Assembly (NCBI RefSeq): GCF_018687575.1
Contig: NZ_CP061297.1
Coordinates: forward strand, 310,001-374,000
DNA from: Polynucleobacter asymbioticus
GTDB taxonomy: Bacteria; Pseudomonadota; Gammaproteobacteria; Burkholderiales; Burkholderiaceae
Reading direction: 5' to 3'
DNA: 64,000 bases
A model generated the notes under the pieces. The model searched no databases. It was given only the letters and a program-made list of their open reading frames with translations, and was not told where the DNA came from. Position numbers and translations under genes: made by a program. This document shows, in pieces, positions 35,307 through 44,227 of the stretch (its first letter is position 1; each line of letters opens with the position of its first letter).

Positions 35307-36041
35307 ATGGCCAAACCGATTTCTCTCGAAAAAATATTATTTAGCCAAGGCTTTGGCACCAGGCGCTATTGCAGTGATTTAGTTTATGCCGATCTCGTTA
35401 AGGTCAATGGTGTTTTGGCTGAAGATCCAGAAGAGCGTATCGCCACCGAGGGATTGATGCTCAATGTGGAGGGGCAGGATTGGGAGTTTCATGAAAAGGC
35501 TTACATCGCTCTCAATAAGCCACCAAACTATGAGTGCTCCCACAAAACGACGCACCATCCCAGTGTCTATAGTTTGCTACCAAAACCATTTGTAGAGCGA
35601 GGCTTACAGTGCGTTGGACGTTTGGATTTTGATACGACCGGTTTAATTTTGATCTCGGATGATGGCCAGTTTATTCATAAGATGACGACACCCAAGAAAA
35701 ATATTGGCAAGGTATACGAGATCACTACTCCTGAGCCTATTACGCAAAAACAGATGGACCACTTGTTAAATGGTGTCGTGTTAGATGATGACCCAAAGCC
35801 CTGTTTTGCTACAGCATGTCAGCAGCTTGATGAGAATGTATTAGCCATGACTATTGTTGAGGGTCGTTACCATCAGGTGAAGCGAATGATGGCTGCCGTG
35901 GGTAATCATGTTGCCAAGCTGCACCGCACTGAAATCGGACAATACCTCATGCCTTCTGATTTGGCGGAAGGCGAGTGGCGCTGGCTTTATTCAGAAGATT
36001 TACAGAAACTATCTAAAAGTGTGGATGCCCCTCATGTCTAA
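35307..36041 (+). CDS. rsuA: 16S rRNA pseudouridine synthase RsuA
   Basis: A 244-residue RsuA/RluB-family enzyme. It has an N-terminal S4-like RNA-binding part (residues 1-60, including FGTRRYCSDLVYADLVKVNG) and a catalytic domain with the aspartate in GRLDFDTTGLILISDDG. RsuA makes pseudouridine at 16S position 516. The S4 part and length favour RsuA over RluE, but specificity is not proven. It overlaps the next gene by 8 bp. Confidence 0.88.
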   Translation: MAKPISLEKILFSQGFGTRRYCSDLVYADLVKVNGVLAEDPEERIATEGLMLNVEGQDWEFHEKAYIALNKPPNYECSHKTTHHPSVYSLLPKPFVERGLQCVGRLDFDTTGLILISDDGQFIHKMTTPKKNIGKVYEITTPEPITQKQMDHLLNGVVLDDDPKPCFATACQQLDENVLAMTIVEGRYHQVKRMMAAVGNHVAKLHRTEIGQYLMPSDLAEGEWRWLYSEDLQKLSKSVDAPHV

Positions 36042-36336
36042 ACCCCAGGCCCTTGCTAATGATTTTGATTTTGCGAAAGTATTGCCTAATTGGCGCGTAA
36101 ATCTAGCAACTCAAGAGTTGGAGCGGACATTTGTATTTAAGGATTTCAAGGCTGCATTTCAATTCATGACTCTGTGCGCAAACTTCGCGGAGGGGTTAGA
36201 TCACCATCCAGATTGGTCCAATACTTGGAATAAGGTGTCAGTTCGCTTGAGCACCCATTCAATGAAGGCCTTGACTGATCTCGATATCTCCATGGCAACT
36301 GCCATGGATCAATACGCTCTTCAAATCTCGGCTTAA
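36034..36336 (+). CDS. phhB: 4a-hydroxytetrahydrobiopterin dehydratase (PCD/DCoH)
   Basis: A 100-residue pterin dehydratase starting MSKPQALANDFDF inside the end of rsuA. The active-site motif is LDHHPDW with H57 and H58. It recycles the pterin produced by phenylalanine hydroxylase, or a molybdopterin-related pterin. The open frame extends upstream through rsuA, but the ATG at 36034 fits the family's usual length. No phhA is nearby. Confidence 0.9.
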   Translation: MSKPQALANDFDFAKVLPNWRVNLATQELERTFVFKDFKAAFQFMTLCANFAEGLDHHPDWSNTWNKVSVRLSTHSMKALTDLDISMATAMDQYALQISA

Positions 36337-36342
36337 TTCGCT

Positions 36343-36561
36343 TTACTGAACTTCCTCGTCATCTTCATCTTCTGAGGTGATGCTCATGAGGATCGTTGCC
36401 AGAAGGCCGTAGACAACTTCAGTAGCGATCATGCCATCTTCATCAAGCTCATCGATCAGGTCGTTTAAACAATCTTCTGTAGGCTCATTTAAGAGTGTCA
36501 TGGCGCATTCGCACCCATAGTCAAAATCTTCGTCGTTTTGGGTTTGAGTATCGTTCGTCAT
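36343..36561 (-). CDS. Small acidic protein, unknown function
   Basis: A 72-residue, very acidic protein (DEDFDYGCECAM near the start, SEDEDDEEVQ at the end) with a hydrophobic centre VVYGLLATILMSI. It converges with phhB and follows the isochorismatase-like gene on its strand. An AAGGAT ribosome binding site precedes the ATG. The family is not recognised. Confidence 0.65.
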   Translation of the reverse strand: MTNDTQTQNDEDFDYGCECAMTLLNEPTEDCLNDLIDELDEDGMIATEVVYGLLATILMSITSEDEDDEEVQ

Positions 36562-36619
36562 AAGAATCCTTTAAGTGATGCTGCAGAATAGCAAATAAAG
36601 CTTCGCGCGCCCAGCTCTA

Positions 36620-37162
36620 TTATTTGAGTAGCGCGAGAACTTCTTTGAACGCTGGATTTTGAGCTGTCTTAAGCCACTCAAACCCGAGCATTTCACCGGT
36701 AATGAGCCGCGCTCCTGCAATTTGTAGTCGCTCAAGTGCAATTTGCTTATCGAGTGGGCGACGTGAGCCAACACCGTCCACCACTATCGAAACATCGTAA
36801 CCCTCATCAATTAACTTGAGAGCGGTTTGCATTAAGCAGACATGGGTTTCACAGCCCATCAAAATGCATTGCTGACGATTGCTGGGGATGGATTGAATTA
36901 AGCCATCGGCACAGGCATTGAAATGCTCTTTATGAATCGTTTTGCTACAAAAAATCCGAATAGATTCGATATTAGCCCCCAGACTTTTTGGACTTTGCTC
37001 CGTGGCAATAATCGGAATCTTGAGTAGTTGAGCAATTTGAGCGGTACGGATACATTGCTTGAGAACAGCCTCGCCTTGATCAATAGCTGGCATCAGGCGC
37101 CCCTGCAAATCGATCAAGATGAGGATCGAAGTTTCTGGATGAATTTGATTTGATGTGTTCAC
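36620..37162 (-). CDS. Isochorismatase-family hydrolase (YcaC-like)
   Basis: A 180-residue cysteine hydrolase. The catalytic aspartate is in ILIDLQGRLMPAI, the substrate-loop lysine in ATEQSPKSLG, and the nucleophile cysteine in MGCETHVCLMQTAL. The GCETHVC motif and length match the YcaC-related group with unknown substrate. Its ATG overlaps the stop of the GNAT gene by 4 bp. Confidence 0.88.
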   Translation of the reverse strand: MNTSNQIHPETSILILIDLQGRLMPAIDQGEAVLKQCIRTAQIAQLLKIPIIATEQSPKSLGANIESIRIFCSKTIHKEHFNACADGLIQSIPSNRQQCILMGCETHVCLMQTALKLIDEGYDVSIVVDGVGSRRPLDKQIALERLQIAGARLITGEMLGFEWLKTAQNPAFKEVLALLK

Positions 37163-37689
37163 AGTAGCAGGCTCACGGTTTTAAAGTCGGGGTCATCATC
37201 TAGGTTGGTGATCTGAAAGCCCAGATCAGAGACTAGATTGAGCATTCGTAAATTCTTACTCAAAACGTATCCAAGCATTTCTTGTATTCCATTTTCTTTT
37301 GCATACCCTATGAGGTCAAGCATCAAATGTGTACCAACGCCATGTGCTGAATGGTTATCACTCACGCTGAGAGAAAACTCGCAAATATTCTGATTGGGGA
37401 GCGTCACATACCGAGCAATTCCGATAGGCTCCTCCACTCCAGACTGGTTTGATAGGATTGCAAGCAAAGCCATTTCACTCTTGTAGTCTAGATCCAATAT
37501 GTCATCCAGAAAATCATCTGGCAGTTTAGAGATTGCATGGGCAAATCGGAGGTAGCGACTTTCGGGTGAGAGGTGGTTGAATAGCTCAATAATTCGATCT
37601 CGATCATCTAATTGAACGGGACGAATCAGATAGTGATTTCCATCGCCGAGCGCAATAGCTCTATTGGTAAACGAGTTCGGCGTATTCAT
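37159..37689 (-). CDS. GNAT family N-acetyltransferase
   Basis: A 176-residue acetyltransferase with the acetyl-CoA binding loop DNHSAHGVGTHLMLDLI (the Q/RxxGxG/A-type motif) around residues 110-127 and a preceding core strand CEFSLSV. The N-terminal part, YLIRPVQLDDRDRIIELFNH, resembles the GNAT domain attached to acyl-CoA synthetase-type Pat enzymes. Substrate unknown. First gene of a two-gene unit with the isochorismatase-like gene. Confidence 0.86.
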   Translation of the reverse strand: MNTPNSFTNRAIALGDGNHYLIRPVQLDDRDRIIELFNHLSPESRYLRFAHAISKLPDDFLDDILDLDYKSEMALLAILSNQSGVEEPIGIARYVTLPNQNICEFSLSVSDNHSAHGVGTHLMLDLIGYAKENGIQEMLGYVLSKNLRMLNLVSDLGFQITNLDDDPDFKTVSLLL

Positions 37690-37800
37690 GGATTGAGATA
37701 TACAAGTCTAGATATTTCAGCATACCCTTTTTATCTATTTGCTCAAACCCTTTTAGTCCTAAAATAGAGATCTACTTATTTCACCTTCGGCAAGTCCCTC

Positions 37801-38574
37801 ATGATTTCTTTGGTTCAGGCTTTTCATGACCACTCTTTCGCCTTTTTTGTATTGGCGTCCATCAGCGTCATTGTTGTTGGGATTTCTAAAAGCGGGTTTG
37901 GTGCTGGCTTGGGAGTGCTGTCATTACCCCTGATGGCGAGTCAGTCCAGCATCCATGAAGCCCTTGCTATCTTATTGCCACTTTTAATTGCAATTGATTT
38001 GGTGGGATTAAGGCGATTTTTGAAAAACGCTGATTGGCGAATACTGAAGTTGGTCTTATTGCCAGCTGCGTTTGGAATGCTATTGGGTTACCTCTTCTTC
38101 TCTGTCATTACCCCTAAAATCCTTTCTCTCTCGATCGGCATTTTTACCTTACTATTTTTAATTCAGAGCGTGGTGATGTCGCGCTTGGATCTGAAAGGGG
38201 CTAAGCCATTCCCTTGGCTTGGAAGATTAATGGGGGGTGTGTCTGGCTTCACCTCTTTTGTTGCCCATATAGGTGGCCCTCCAATTACAATATATATGCT
38301 GAGGGAGAGGGTTTCTCCGATGATCTATACCTCTACATTGGGTATATTTTTTACGGTGATGAATTTTGGTAAGTTAGTTCCCTATGCTTATCTTGATTTA
38401 CTCAACCTAGATCAGTTGGCCACATCAATACTCTTATTGCCTTTGGTGCCGGTAGGTGTGTATTTAGGATTTTATTTAGCTGGGAAGATTTCAGTAAAGT
38501 GGTACTACATCATTGTGCAAATTTTCTTATTGATCGCGAGTATTAAATTAATTGCTGATGGCTTGCTTGCTTAA
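37801..38574 (+). CDS. TauE/SafE family permease, second copy
   Basis: A 257-residue membrane protein of the TSUP family with eight helices. The repeat motifs are GISKSGFGAGLGVLSLPLMA and GGVSGFTSFVAHIGGPPITI. It differs in sequence from the copy at 16.5 kb and has no sulfur genes nearby, so its substrate is open. Confidence 0.88.
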   Translation: MISLVQAFHDHSFAFFVLASISVIVVGISKSGFGAGLGVLSLPLMASQSSIHEALAILLPLLIAIDLVGLRRFLKNADWRILKLVLLPAAFGMLLGYLFFSVITPKILSLSIGIFTLLFLIQSVVMSRLDLKGAKPFPWLGRLMGGVSGFTSFVAHIGGPPITIYMLRERVSPMIYTSTLGIFFTVMNFGKLVPYAYLDLLNLDQLATSILLLPLVPVGVYLGFYLAGKISVKWYYIIVQIFLLIASIKLIADGLLA

Positions 38575-38610
38575 GAAGATAAAAGAAAAGAAAAGCTTAA
38601 CTCAGAAAAA

Positions 38611-38931
38611 TTGATGAATACTCTCACTAGACTCAAAGCGCTTACCATTTTTGTAATGACTTTTAGCTTTTCATTTCCAATGACTGCTATTGCGCAGACA
38701 TTCTCACCCTACACTCCCGAGCAAATCCAAGAGTTTAATAATCAGCCCCTTGCCCCCGTGGAGACTCCCGCAGGACCTGTTTACTTGGTATCACCGCCTG
38801 TAAGTCAGAAGCCGACTGCACCTTTTGATTCTCGCTACATCAAAAATCCAGATGGAGAAGAACAGGCGGAAGCTCAGGGCGCGGAGTCTGCTGCACCCTT
38901 TGAACCTATTCCTGCAACCTTCACCTTTTAG
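38611..38931 (+). CDS. Small secreted proline-rich protein
   Basis: A 106-residue protein with a signal peptide (about residues 1-29, cleavage after AIA). The low-complexity mature part is rich in Pro, Glu and Ala (LAPVETPAGPVYLVSPPVSQ, later EEQAEAQGAESAAPF). No known domain. It lies between the permease and the parvulin gene, all on the plus strand; its end is 49 bp from the next start. Confidence 0.65.
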   Translation: MMNTLTRLKALTIFVMTFSFSFPMTAIAQTFSPYTPEQIQEFNNQPLAPVETPAGPVYLVSPPVSQKPTAPFDSRYIKNPDGEEQAEAQGAESAAPFEPIPATFTF

Positions 38932-38980
38932 CATTTGCTAACTGTTAAGATTACTTCTACATTTTAGAAAAGAGTTATTC

Positions 38981-39799
38981 ATGAAATTCCACACCATTCG
39001 TTTTCTTGCTGGTGCCTTGCTGGCAATCGGCTTTGTAGGTTCTTCTCATGCTCAGAATGCGCTGCCAATCAATGCCGCTGCTTCTGTTAATGGTTTCATC
39101 ATCACGAACGATGTAGTTGAGCAAGGTATTCAGGCGGCATTGTCTCAAGGTCAAAAGGATTCTCCAGAACTCCGTAAAGCAGTTTTGGGGAAGATGATTG
39201 AGATTTCTCTTCTATCTCAGCAGGCTGAAAAAGATGGGCTGGCTAATTCTGATAGAGCCAATAGTCAACTAGCTCTCATTCGTCAAAATTATTTAGCAGA
39301 TCTAGAGCTATCTACTTACATGTCAAAAAATCCAGTAAGCGATGCGGATATTCAGGCTGAGTACAACCGCGAAATCGCCTCTCTGGGAGCGCAGGGCATG
39401 ATTGTGGAATACAAGGTAAGTGATATTGCTGTTGCTACTGAAGCAGATGCGCAAGCTGCGCTAGCCAGAATTAAAAAGGGCGAGTCTTTCGATAAAGTAG
39501 CTAAGAGTGTTTCACTCGCGCCAAATAAAGTTCAGGGCGGTGCTGTAGGTTGGGTGCAAGCAGGGCAGACTTTGCCGCAGATCGCCAGCGTATTGGTAAC
39601 CCTATCTAAGGGTCAAGTCTCTCCAGCACCGATTCAGATGCCTCAGGGCTGGTATTTAATTAAATTGGAAGATAAAAAATCCAGCAAGCCGCCAACTTTT
39701 GAGCAGGCTAAAGCAGCTATTCGCAATGGTTTGCTGCAGAAGAAGCAGTTTGAATTCTTATCCCAATTGCGTCAGGGTGCGAATATCGTCGTACGCTAA
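38981..39799 (+). CDS. Periplasmic parvulin-type peptidyl-prolyl isomerase
   Basis: A 272-residue protein. The signal peptide is about residues 1-24 (cleaved after SHA). The SurA-like N-terminal helical domain has VNGFIITNDVVEQGI. A PpiC/rotamase domain (about 140-235) has YKVSDIAVATEADAQAALAR, SLAPNKVQGGAVGWVQAGQT and MPQGWYLIKL. It probably assists folding of outer-membrane proteins. Followed by a palindrome and a terminator. Confidence 0.9.
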   Translation: MKFHTIRFLAGALLAIGFVGSSHAQNALPINAAASVNGFIITNDVVEQGIQAALSQGQKDSPELRKAVLGKMIEISLLSQQAEKDGLANSDRANSQLALIRQNYLADLELSTYMSKNPVSDADIQAEYNREIASLGAQGMIVEYKVSDIAVATEADAQAALARIKKGESFDKVAKSVSLAPNKVQGGAVGWVQAGQTLPQIASVLVTLSKGQVSPAPIQMPQGWYLIKLEDKKSSKPPTFEQAKAAIRNGLLQKKQFEFLSQLRQGANIVVR

Positions 39800-39800
39800 G

Positions 39801-39851
39801 TCAATCTAAGTTAGATTGAGATCTTAAAAGAGTGCCTGAGGGCGCTCTTTT
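39801..39851 (+). terminator. Palindrome plus rho-independent terminator
   Basis: Immediately after the stop lies a perfect palindrome with arms TCAATCTAA (39801-39809) and TTAGATTGA (39811-39819). A terminator follows: AAAAGAGTGCC (39826-39836), TGAG, GGCGCTCTTTT (39841-39851), with one T-G mismatch or wobble in the stem. Confidence 0.8.
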
Positions 39852-39946
39852 CCATTGCTGCTAGCCTCTAGTGGTATTTCTCTATCTCAATAGAGCGCAT
39901 TCAGGAGTAGATTGAAAAAATCACTGATTAAATAAGGGGAGCGCAA

Positions 39947-40510
39947 ATGAGCAAGAATCCATTTGATTTGGGTGGAATGGCAAATCAAGCCAAGAGCATG
40001 AAAGCTGCTCAAGCAGCAGGCCAGGCTGCTCTCACCAGCGCTCAAGAGATTGCCCAGCTCAATCAGCGAGCCGCACAAGAGCTTTCTGCGCGATTACAAG
40101 CCAAGGTAGCGGAGTTGATGAAAACGCAAGATCCTAAAGCGGCGTTTGATTATGTTCATGCTGAAGTCTTGCAAGACGCTGCAAAAGAAGTTGCCGAGTA
40201 TCAAGCGCAACTTTTTCAAGCTTTAGCAAGTGGTAACCAGGAGCTGGCAAAAATTGCAGAAGCTATGATTAAAGAATCGCAGCATGATCTCATTCATTTT
40301 GTTAACGAGGCCACACAAAATGCTCCAGCAGGCACTGAGCCATACACCTCTGTATTTAAAGCTTCCTTTAATAATGCGCTGCAGAATTTTGAATTAATAC
40401 GCGCAGCCATGGCCGACTCATTTGTGAGCTTTGAGAAGAGTGTGGAAAATATGAGTCAGTTCTCTGCTGTGCAAAAAGGCGGCGCAGTACAAAAGCAGAA
40501 AAAGAAATAA
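39947..40510 (+). CDS. Phasin family protein
   Basis: A 187-residue helical protein. The Ala/Gln-rich helices (AAQAAGQAALTSAQEIAQLN, then RAAQELSARLQAKVAELM) and the segment NPFDLGGMANQAK match phasins of the TIGR01841/Phasin_2 type, which coat polyhydroxyalkanoate granules. The C-terminus is lysine-rich (QKQKKK). No pha synthase is adjacent. A GGGGAG ribosome binding site lies upstream. Confidence 0.87.
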   Translation: MSKNPFDLGGMANQAKSMKAAQAAGQAALTSAQEIAQLNQRAAQELSARLQAKVAELMKTQDPKAAFDYVHAEVLQDAAKEVAEYQAQLFQALASGNQELAKIAEAMIKESQHDLIHFVNEATQNAPAGTEPYTSVFKASFNNALQNFELIRAAMADSFVSFEKSVENMSQFSAVQKGGAVQKQKKK

Positions 40511-40533
40511 GACTACTTGCCGTAATCAGCCCA

Positions 40534-41376
40534 CTATGGATTGCAGTGGCTACACAAAGAGGGGTTGGCAAACTGAATTACTTTCATCCCTTCTGAGTTC
40601 TGATGATCGCACTTCAGGCAGCCCCATATTTTTGCAATCTCTTGCTTAGTGGGCATGCCACACGCATTACAAGGTAAACCTCGCTGAATATCCTTAATCC
40701 AGTAGCCTGGAGTTTGGCATGCTGGGCATAAGGAATTGATCTTTTTTGCAAGATCTATGGTTGCTTGCCGTATAGCTTCCATCCGGGTTGGATTGGCGAA
40801 TGCCCTCAGATCATTTTCAACATACACAACGCCTTTGGATGAGTGTGCTGAGGCCCATTCAAAAGCATCCTTGAGTTGCTCGATATTACTAATATTCTTG
40901 ATAGATCGTGGGTGATATTCATCCGTTGGTTTTATGACGAGATGGTGGGACGGAAAAAGTGCTGTGTGCGAAAAGTTTTCTAATTCTTCCCAGCGATTGA
41001 CATAGGCATGAGCATTTTGAGCGGGACCACTATAAAACCCCGTCATCTCTAGTTGGAGTGCTTGGTCGATGAAGATCACTAATTCTTGATTCCATGACAG
41101 CATCCCGGTATATGGATCGGCAACAAAGGCCCCTTCATTTGCTAGACCAAGATCTGTGCCCACCAACTCCATACCAATTTGAGCTTTCTTGCGTGCGGCA
41201 TCTAGTTGGCTGCCATATCTTGGAGCCTCCAGGGTAAACGTCCCTAGTAAATCTGTATCGTAAGCATCGGTATGCTGTATCTGAAGTCCAATGCTGGGTT
41301 GAAGAACTTCATTGAGCACCAGCTCTTTGCCATGCTTTGTTAAAACACTCGCGATTCGATTGGAATATGTATTCAT
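40534..41376 (-). CDS. Zinc-ribbon protein, DUF6671-like
   Basis: A 280-residue protein. Its first half (ASVLTKHGKELVL, DTDLLGTFTLEAPR, DLGLANEGAFVADPYTG) matches the pattern I associate with DUF6671. The last 75 residues contain two CxxC-pair zinc ribbons: CPACQTPGYW with CNACGMP, and CLKCDHQ with CSHCNP. Function unknown. It is on the same strand as, and directly downstream of, the SbtA-like gene (32 bp). Confidence 0.75.
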   Translation of the reverse strand: MNTYSNRIASVLTKHGKELVLNEVLQPSIGLQIQHTDAYDTDLLGTFTLEAPRYGSQLDAARKKAQIGMELVGTDLGLANEGAFVADPYTGMLSWNQELVIFIDQALQLEMTGFYSGPAQNAHAYVNRWEELENFSHTALFPSHHLVIKPTDEYHPRSIKNISNIEQLKDAFEWASAHSSKGVVYVENDLRAFANPTRMEAIRQATIDLAKKINSLCPACQTPGYWIKDIQRGLPCNACGMPTKQEIAKIWGCLKCDHQNSEGMKVIQFANPSLCSHCNP

Positions 41377-41408
41377 CAGAATATCTCTAAATAGAGTTCA
41401 TATCCTCA

Positions 41409-42377
41409 CTAAACAACCAGTTTTGCAATCATGGCATAAAGCGGAATGCCTAAAATAATATTGAATGGGAAGGTGATTCCTAAGGACATTCCCATATAGA
41501 GCGCTGGATTTACTTCAGGCAATGCATGTCGTAGAACTGCTGGTACCGCAATATAAGAGGCGCTAGATGCCAACACCATCAGCAAAATGGTATTACCCAG
41601 TGGCAAGCCAAGCAGTTTACAGAATGCTAATGCGATCAGAGCATGTGAGAGCGGCGAGGCAATTGCATAGAGAAGGGTGATGGGTGGCTTGCCTCTTAGG
41701 CCTTTAATATTTCGAGCTGCCATGAGACCCATGTCCAGCAGAAAAAATGCGAGCATCCCTTTAAAGAGATCTATTGAGAATGGCGCCATTAATTTTTGGC
41801 CGGCATCCCCGCTGACCAAACCAACTACCATCGAACCTAGCAGCAATAGTTGAGCGCCATCGGTGAAGGATTCATGCAGTATTTTGGAGATGCCAGTTTG
41901 CTCAGCCTTGATTTGGTGTTGAGCTGCATGTGCAACCCGAGCTTTGTTTGCCAGCACAATTGCCAAGATGATCGCTGGAGACTCCATGAGCGCCATCGCC
42001 GCTGCCATGTGACCGCCATAGCTAATATCGAATTGGTTTAAGTATTGGGTTGCTGTGATGAATGTAACCGCACTAACAGACCCGTAAGTTGCGGCAACTG
42101 CTGCGGCATCAAATGCATTGAGTTTAGTTCTGAGGATGTAATAGCCAATGATCGGGATGAGGACAGCAAGAAAGACTGCAAGCCCAAGTGATAGAGCAAT
42201 TTCTGCAGTAAAGCCGGATTTATGTAAGGCAAAACCGCCCTTTAGGCCTAAGGCCATTAATAGATAGAGCGATAGAAACCGAGCTATCGGTTGCGGAATT
42301 TCTAAGTTCGATTTAATGGCGCCAGCAAATGCGCCAAAGATAAAAAATAGAATTGCGGGATCTAAAAAACTTGCCAT
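41409..42377 (-). CDS. Sodium-dependent bicarbonate transporter, SbtA family
   Basis: A 322-residue membrane protein with ten helices in two inverted repeats, length and motifs as in SbtA (Sbt_1): LEIPQPIARFLSLYLLMALG, ATYGSVSAVTFITA with GGHMAAAMALMESPAIILAI, and the second-repeat SSASYIAVPAVLRHALPE. The family imports HCO3- with Na+. It lies 3 bp downstream of an NhaR-like LysR regulator, which suggests Na+/pH-linked control. No SbtB-type PII gene is adjacent here. In a heterotroph it may supply bicarbonate for carboxylases. Confidence 0.9.
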   Translation of the reverse strand: MASFLDPAILFFIFGAFAGAIKSNLEIPQPIARFLSLYLLMALGLKGGFALHKSGFTAEIALSLGLAVFLAVLIPIIGYYILRTKLNAFDAAAVAATYGSVSAVTFITATQYLNQFDISYGGHMAAAMALMESPAIILAIVLANKARVAHAAQHQIKAEQTGISKILHESFTDGAQLLLLGSMVVGLVSGDAGQKLMAPFSIDLFKGMLAFFLLDMGLMAARNIKGLRGKPPITLLYAIASPLSHALIALAFCKLLGLPLGNTILLMVLASSASYIAVPAVLRHALPEVNPALYMGMSLGITFPFNIILGIPLYAMIAKLVV

Positions 42378-42380
42378 AAC

Positions 42381-43253
42381 TTAGCGCCTAATAATTGCTT
42401 CTACTAACGGATGCTGAATTTTCTTCTCAGAGCGAATCGCGTAAAAATATTCGAAGATGTCTTCGCACTTACCAATCAGTTCAATATGGTAGGTCTCTTT
42501 TAAATCCTTTTTGATGCTCTCTCCAGCAGGAAATACGCCAAGACCACTGGCTGCAAAAGTTTTTAGTAGGGCGCTGTCCTCAAACTCTCCAGCAATATTG
42601 GGTTTGATGCCATTTTGATCGAACCATTGGTCAATTAAATGTCGAACTTTTGAGTGGGAGGTTGGCAATAGGATGGGAAGATCATTCAGGCAGGCAGGAA
42701 AAGCTTTTTTAGATTGCTTGAGCAACTTCTTGGGGCCAAACCAGGCAATCGATGACTTCATGAGCTCTTCGCTGTAGACATGAAGATTTTTATTAATGGG
42801 GGCAGGCCTGTCAGCCAGCACAATATCTAATCTATGTAGGGCTAAATCAGCCAACAGATCCTCAAATTCCCCTTCATGCGCAATGAGCTGGACATCATTT
42901 TTTTCTAGAATGGGCTCTAGTAACTGCTTGGTGACTAGCTTTGGTAAGCCATCAGATACGCCTACTGTAATTTTTGTTTTGGGAGAGCTTGCTGCTTCCC
43001 GCACCGCCTCTGGGAGCCTCTCTCCCAAAAGAAAAATTTGATCGGCAATGGCTAGGGCTGCAAAGCCTGATTCAGTCAGGGCGATCCCTCGGCCAGCGGG
43101 TTTAAATAGTAAATAGCCAAGCGACTTTTCTAATTCATGCACTTGGGCGCTAATGGTTTGAATTGCAATGTTAAGGCGCTCAGCTGCCTTAGACATGCTG
43201 CCTTCCTTGGCTACAACCCAAAAGTAATACAAATGACGGTAGCTATAGAGCAT
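42381..43253 (-). CDS. LysR family regulator, NhaR-like
   Basis: A 290-residue LysR regulator. The N-terminal start SYRHLYYFWVVAKEGSMSKA, helix-turn-helix NIAIQTISAQVHELEKSLG and effector domain with HEGEFEDLLADLALHRLDIV and LADRP match the NhaR branch, known for sensing Na+. It precedes the SbtA-like gene by 3 bp on the same strand, a probable operon. It is divergent from the TerC-family gene (124 bp), which it might also control. Confidence 0.88.
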   Translation of the reverse strand: MLYSYRHLYYFWVVAKEGSMSKAAERLNIAIQTISAQVHELEKSLGYLLFKPAGRGIALTESGFAALAIADQIFLLGERLPEAVREAASSPKTKITVGVSDGLPKLVTKQLLEPILEKNDVQLIAHEGEFEDLLADLALHRLDIVLADRPAPINKNLHVYSEELMKSSIAWFGPKKLLKQSKKAFPACLNDLPILLPTSHSKVRHLIDQWFDQNGIKPNIAGEFEDSALLKTFAASGLGVFPAGESIKKDLKETYHIELIGKCEDIFEYFYAIRSEKKIQHPLVEAIIRR

Positions 43254-43377
43254 TTTGATTGTCAGTTTTTTACGAAATTATTATCAATATATCTCTGCTT
43301 TTTGTTAAGTGCAAATCGGCCTAAATTACCCCTATTGAAACCCATGGAATTCATGGGTAATCCATTAGGAGACGAAA

Positions 43378-44064
43378 TTGGAATTATTTAGCCCGGAATT
43401 CTTCTCGGCATTGTTAGCAATCATTGTGATTGACTTGGTGCTTGCAGGAGACAACGCAATTGTGATTGCAATGGCTGCGCGCAACCTCCCGGCACATCTT
43501 CAGAAAAAAGCGATCTTATGGGGTGCTATCGGTGCTATTGCAGTCAGAAGCGCCATGACTCTCTTAGTAGTGTATCTACTGAAGATTCCAGGGTTGATGC
43601 TGGTAGGCGGCTTGCTCTTGGTTTGGATTGCTTATCGTTTATTAAGCCCCAGCCAAGATCAGGATGAGCATGGCCAAGCCTCTACTACCTTCTGGGGTGC
43701 CATGAAAACGATTGTGATTGCAGATGCCATTATGGGTTTGGACAATGTGCTCGCGGTGGCCGGCGCTTCACACGGCAGTTATGTGCTCGTTGTGCTCGGA
43801 TTATTGATTAGTATTCCGATTGTTATCTGGGGCTCTACACAAATACTCAAGCTGGTTGAGCGCTTCCCTTCAGTCATTTACTTGGGCGCTGGAGTGCTGG
43901 CATGGACGGCTGCAAAGATGATCATTTCGGAGCCGATGTCCAAAGATTGGCTTTCATCACAGAACCCAGCTTTGGAATACGTGATTCAAGTGGCAGTTGT
44001 AGCTGGCGTCTTAATTGGTGGATACCTAGCCAGTAAACGTGCAGTAGAAACAGCATCGCCTTAG
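43378..44064 (+). CDS. TerC family membrane protein (YjbE type)
   Basis: A 228-residue membrane protein with seven or so helices. The two TerC metal-site motifs are LAGDNAIVIAMAARNLP (D24, N25) and ADAIMGLDNVLAVAG. TerC/Alx/YkoY relatives are Mn2+ exporters in E. coli and Bacillus. The TTG start is preceded by TAGGAG. A small hairpin CCCATG-N5-CATGGG lies at 43341-43357 upstream; I do not see a manganese riboswitch directly in front of this gene. A terminator follows. Confidence 0.9.
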   Translation: MELFSPEFFSALLAIIVIDLVLAGDNAIVIAMAARNLPAHLQKKAILWGAIGAIAVRSAMTLLVVYLLKIPGLMLVGGLLLVWIAYRLLSPSQDQDEHGQASTTFWGAMKTIVIADAIMGLDNVLAVAGASHGSYVLVVLGLLISIPIVIWGSTQILKLVERFPSVIYLGAGVLAWTAAKMIISEPMSKDWLSSQNPALEYVIQVAVVAGVLIGGYLASKRAVETASP

Positions 44065-44094
44065 ACTCAACAGCCTAATAAGCTAGTTCTCTTT

Positions 44095-44118
44095 TGCCCT
44101 CGTATTGAGGGCATTTTT
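44095..44118 (+). terminator. Rho-independent terminator after the TerC gene
   Basis: TGCCCTC (44095-44101), loop GTATT, GAGGGCA (44107-44113), then TTTTT. Confidence 0.88.
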
Positions 44119-44227
44119 ATTAATTCTCAATACTCAGGTAAAAACTGAATTAAAGTCAATTTTATTCATCTTTATTAGGAATAAAATGTAATCTATTCTG
44201 AGCTTGTGTTGAACAAGGGAGATATGG

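Noticed and set aside
43341-43357. Possible manganese riboswitch in front of the TerC gene
   Set aside because: Only a small CCCATG/CATGGG hairpin is present; the GGGGAGTAG and GGCAAGACC signatures are absent.
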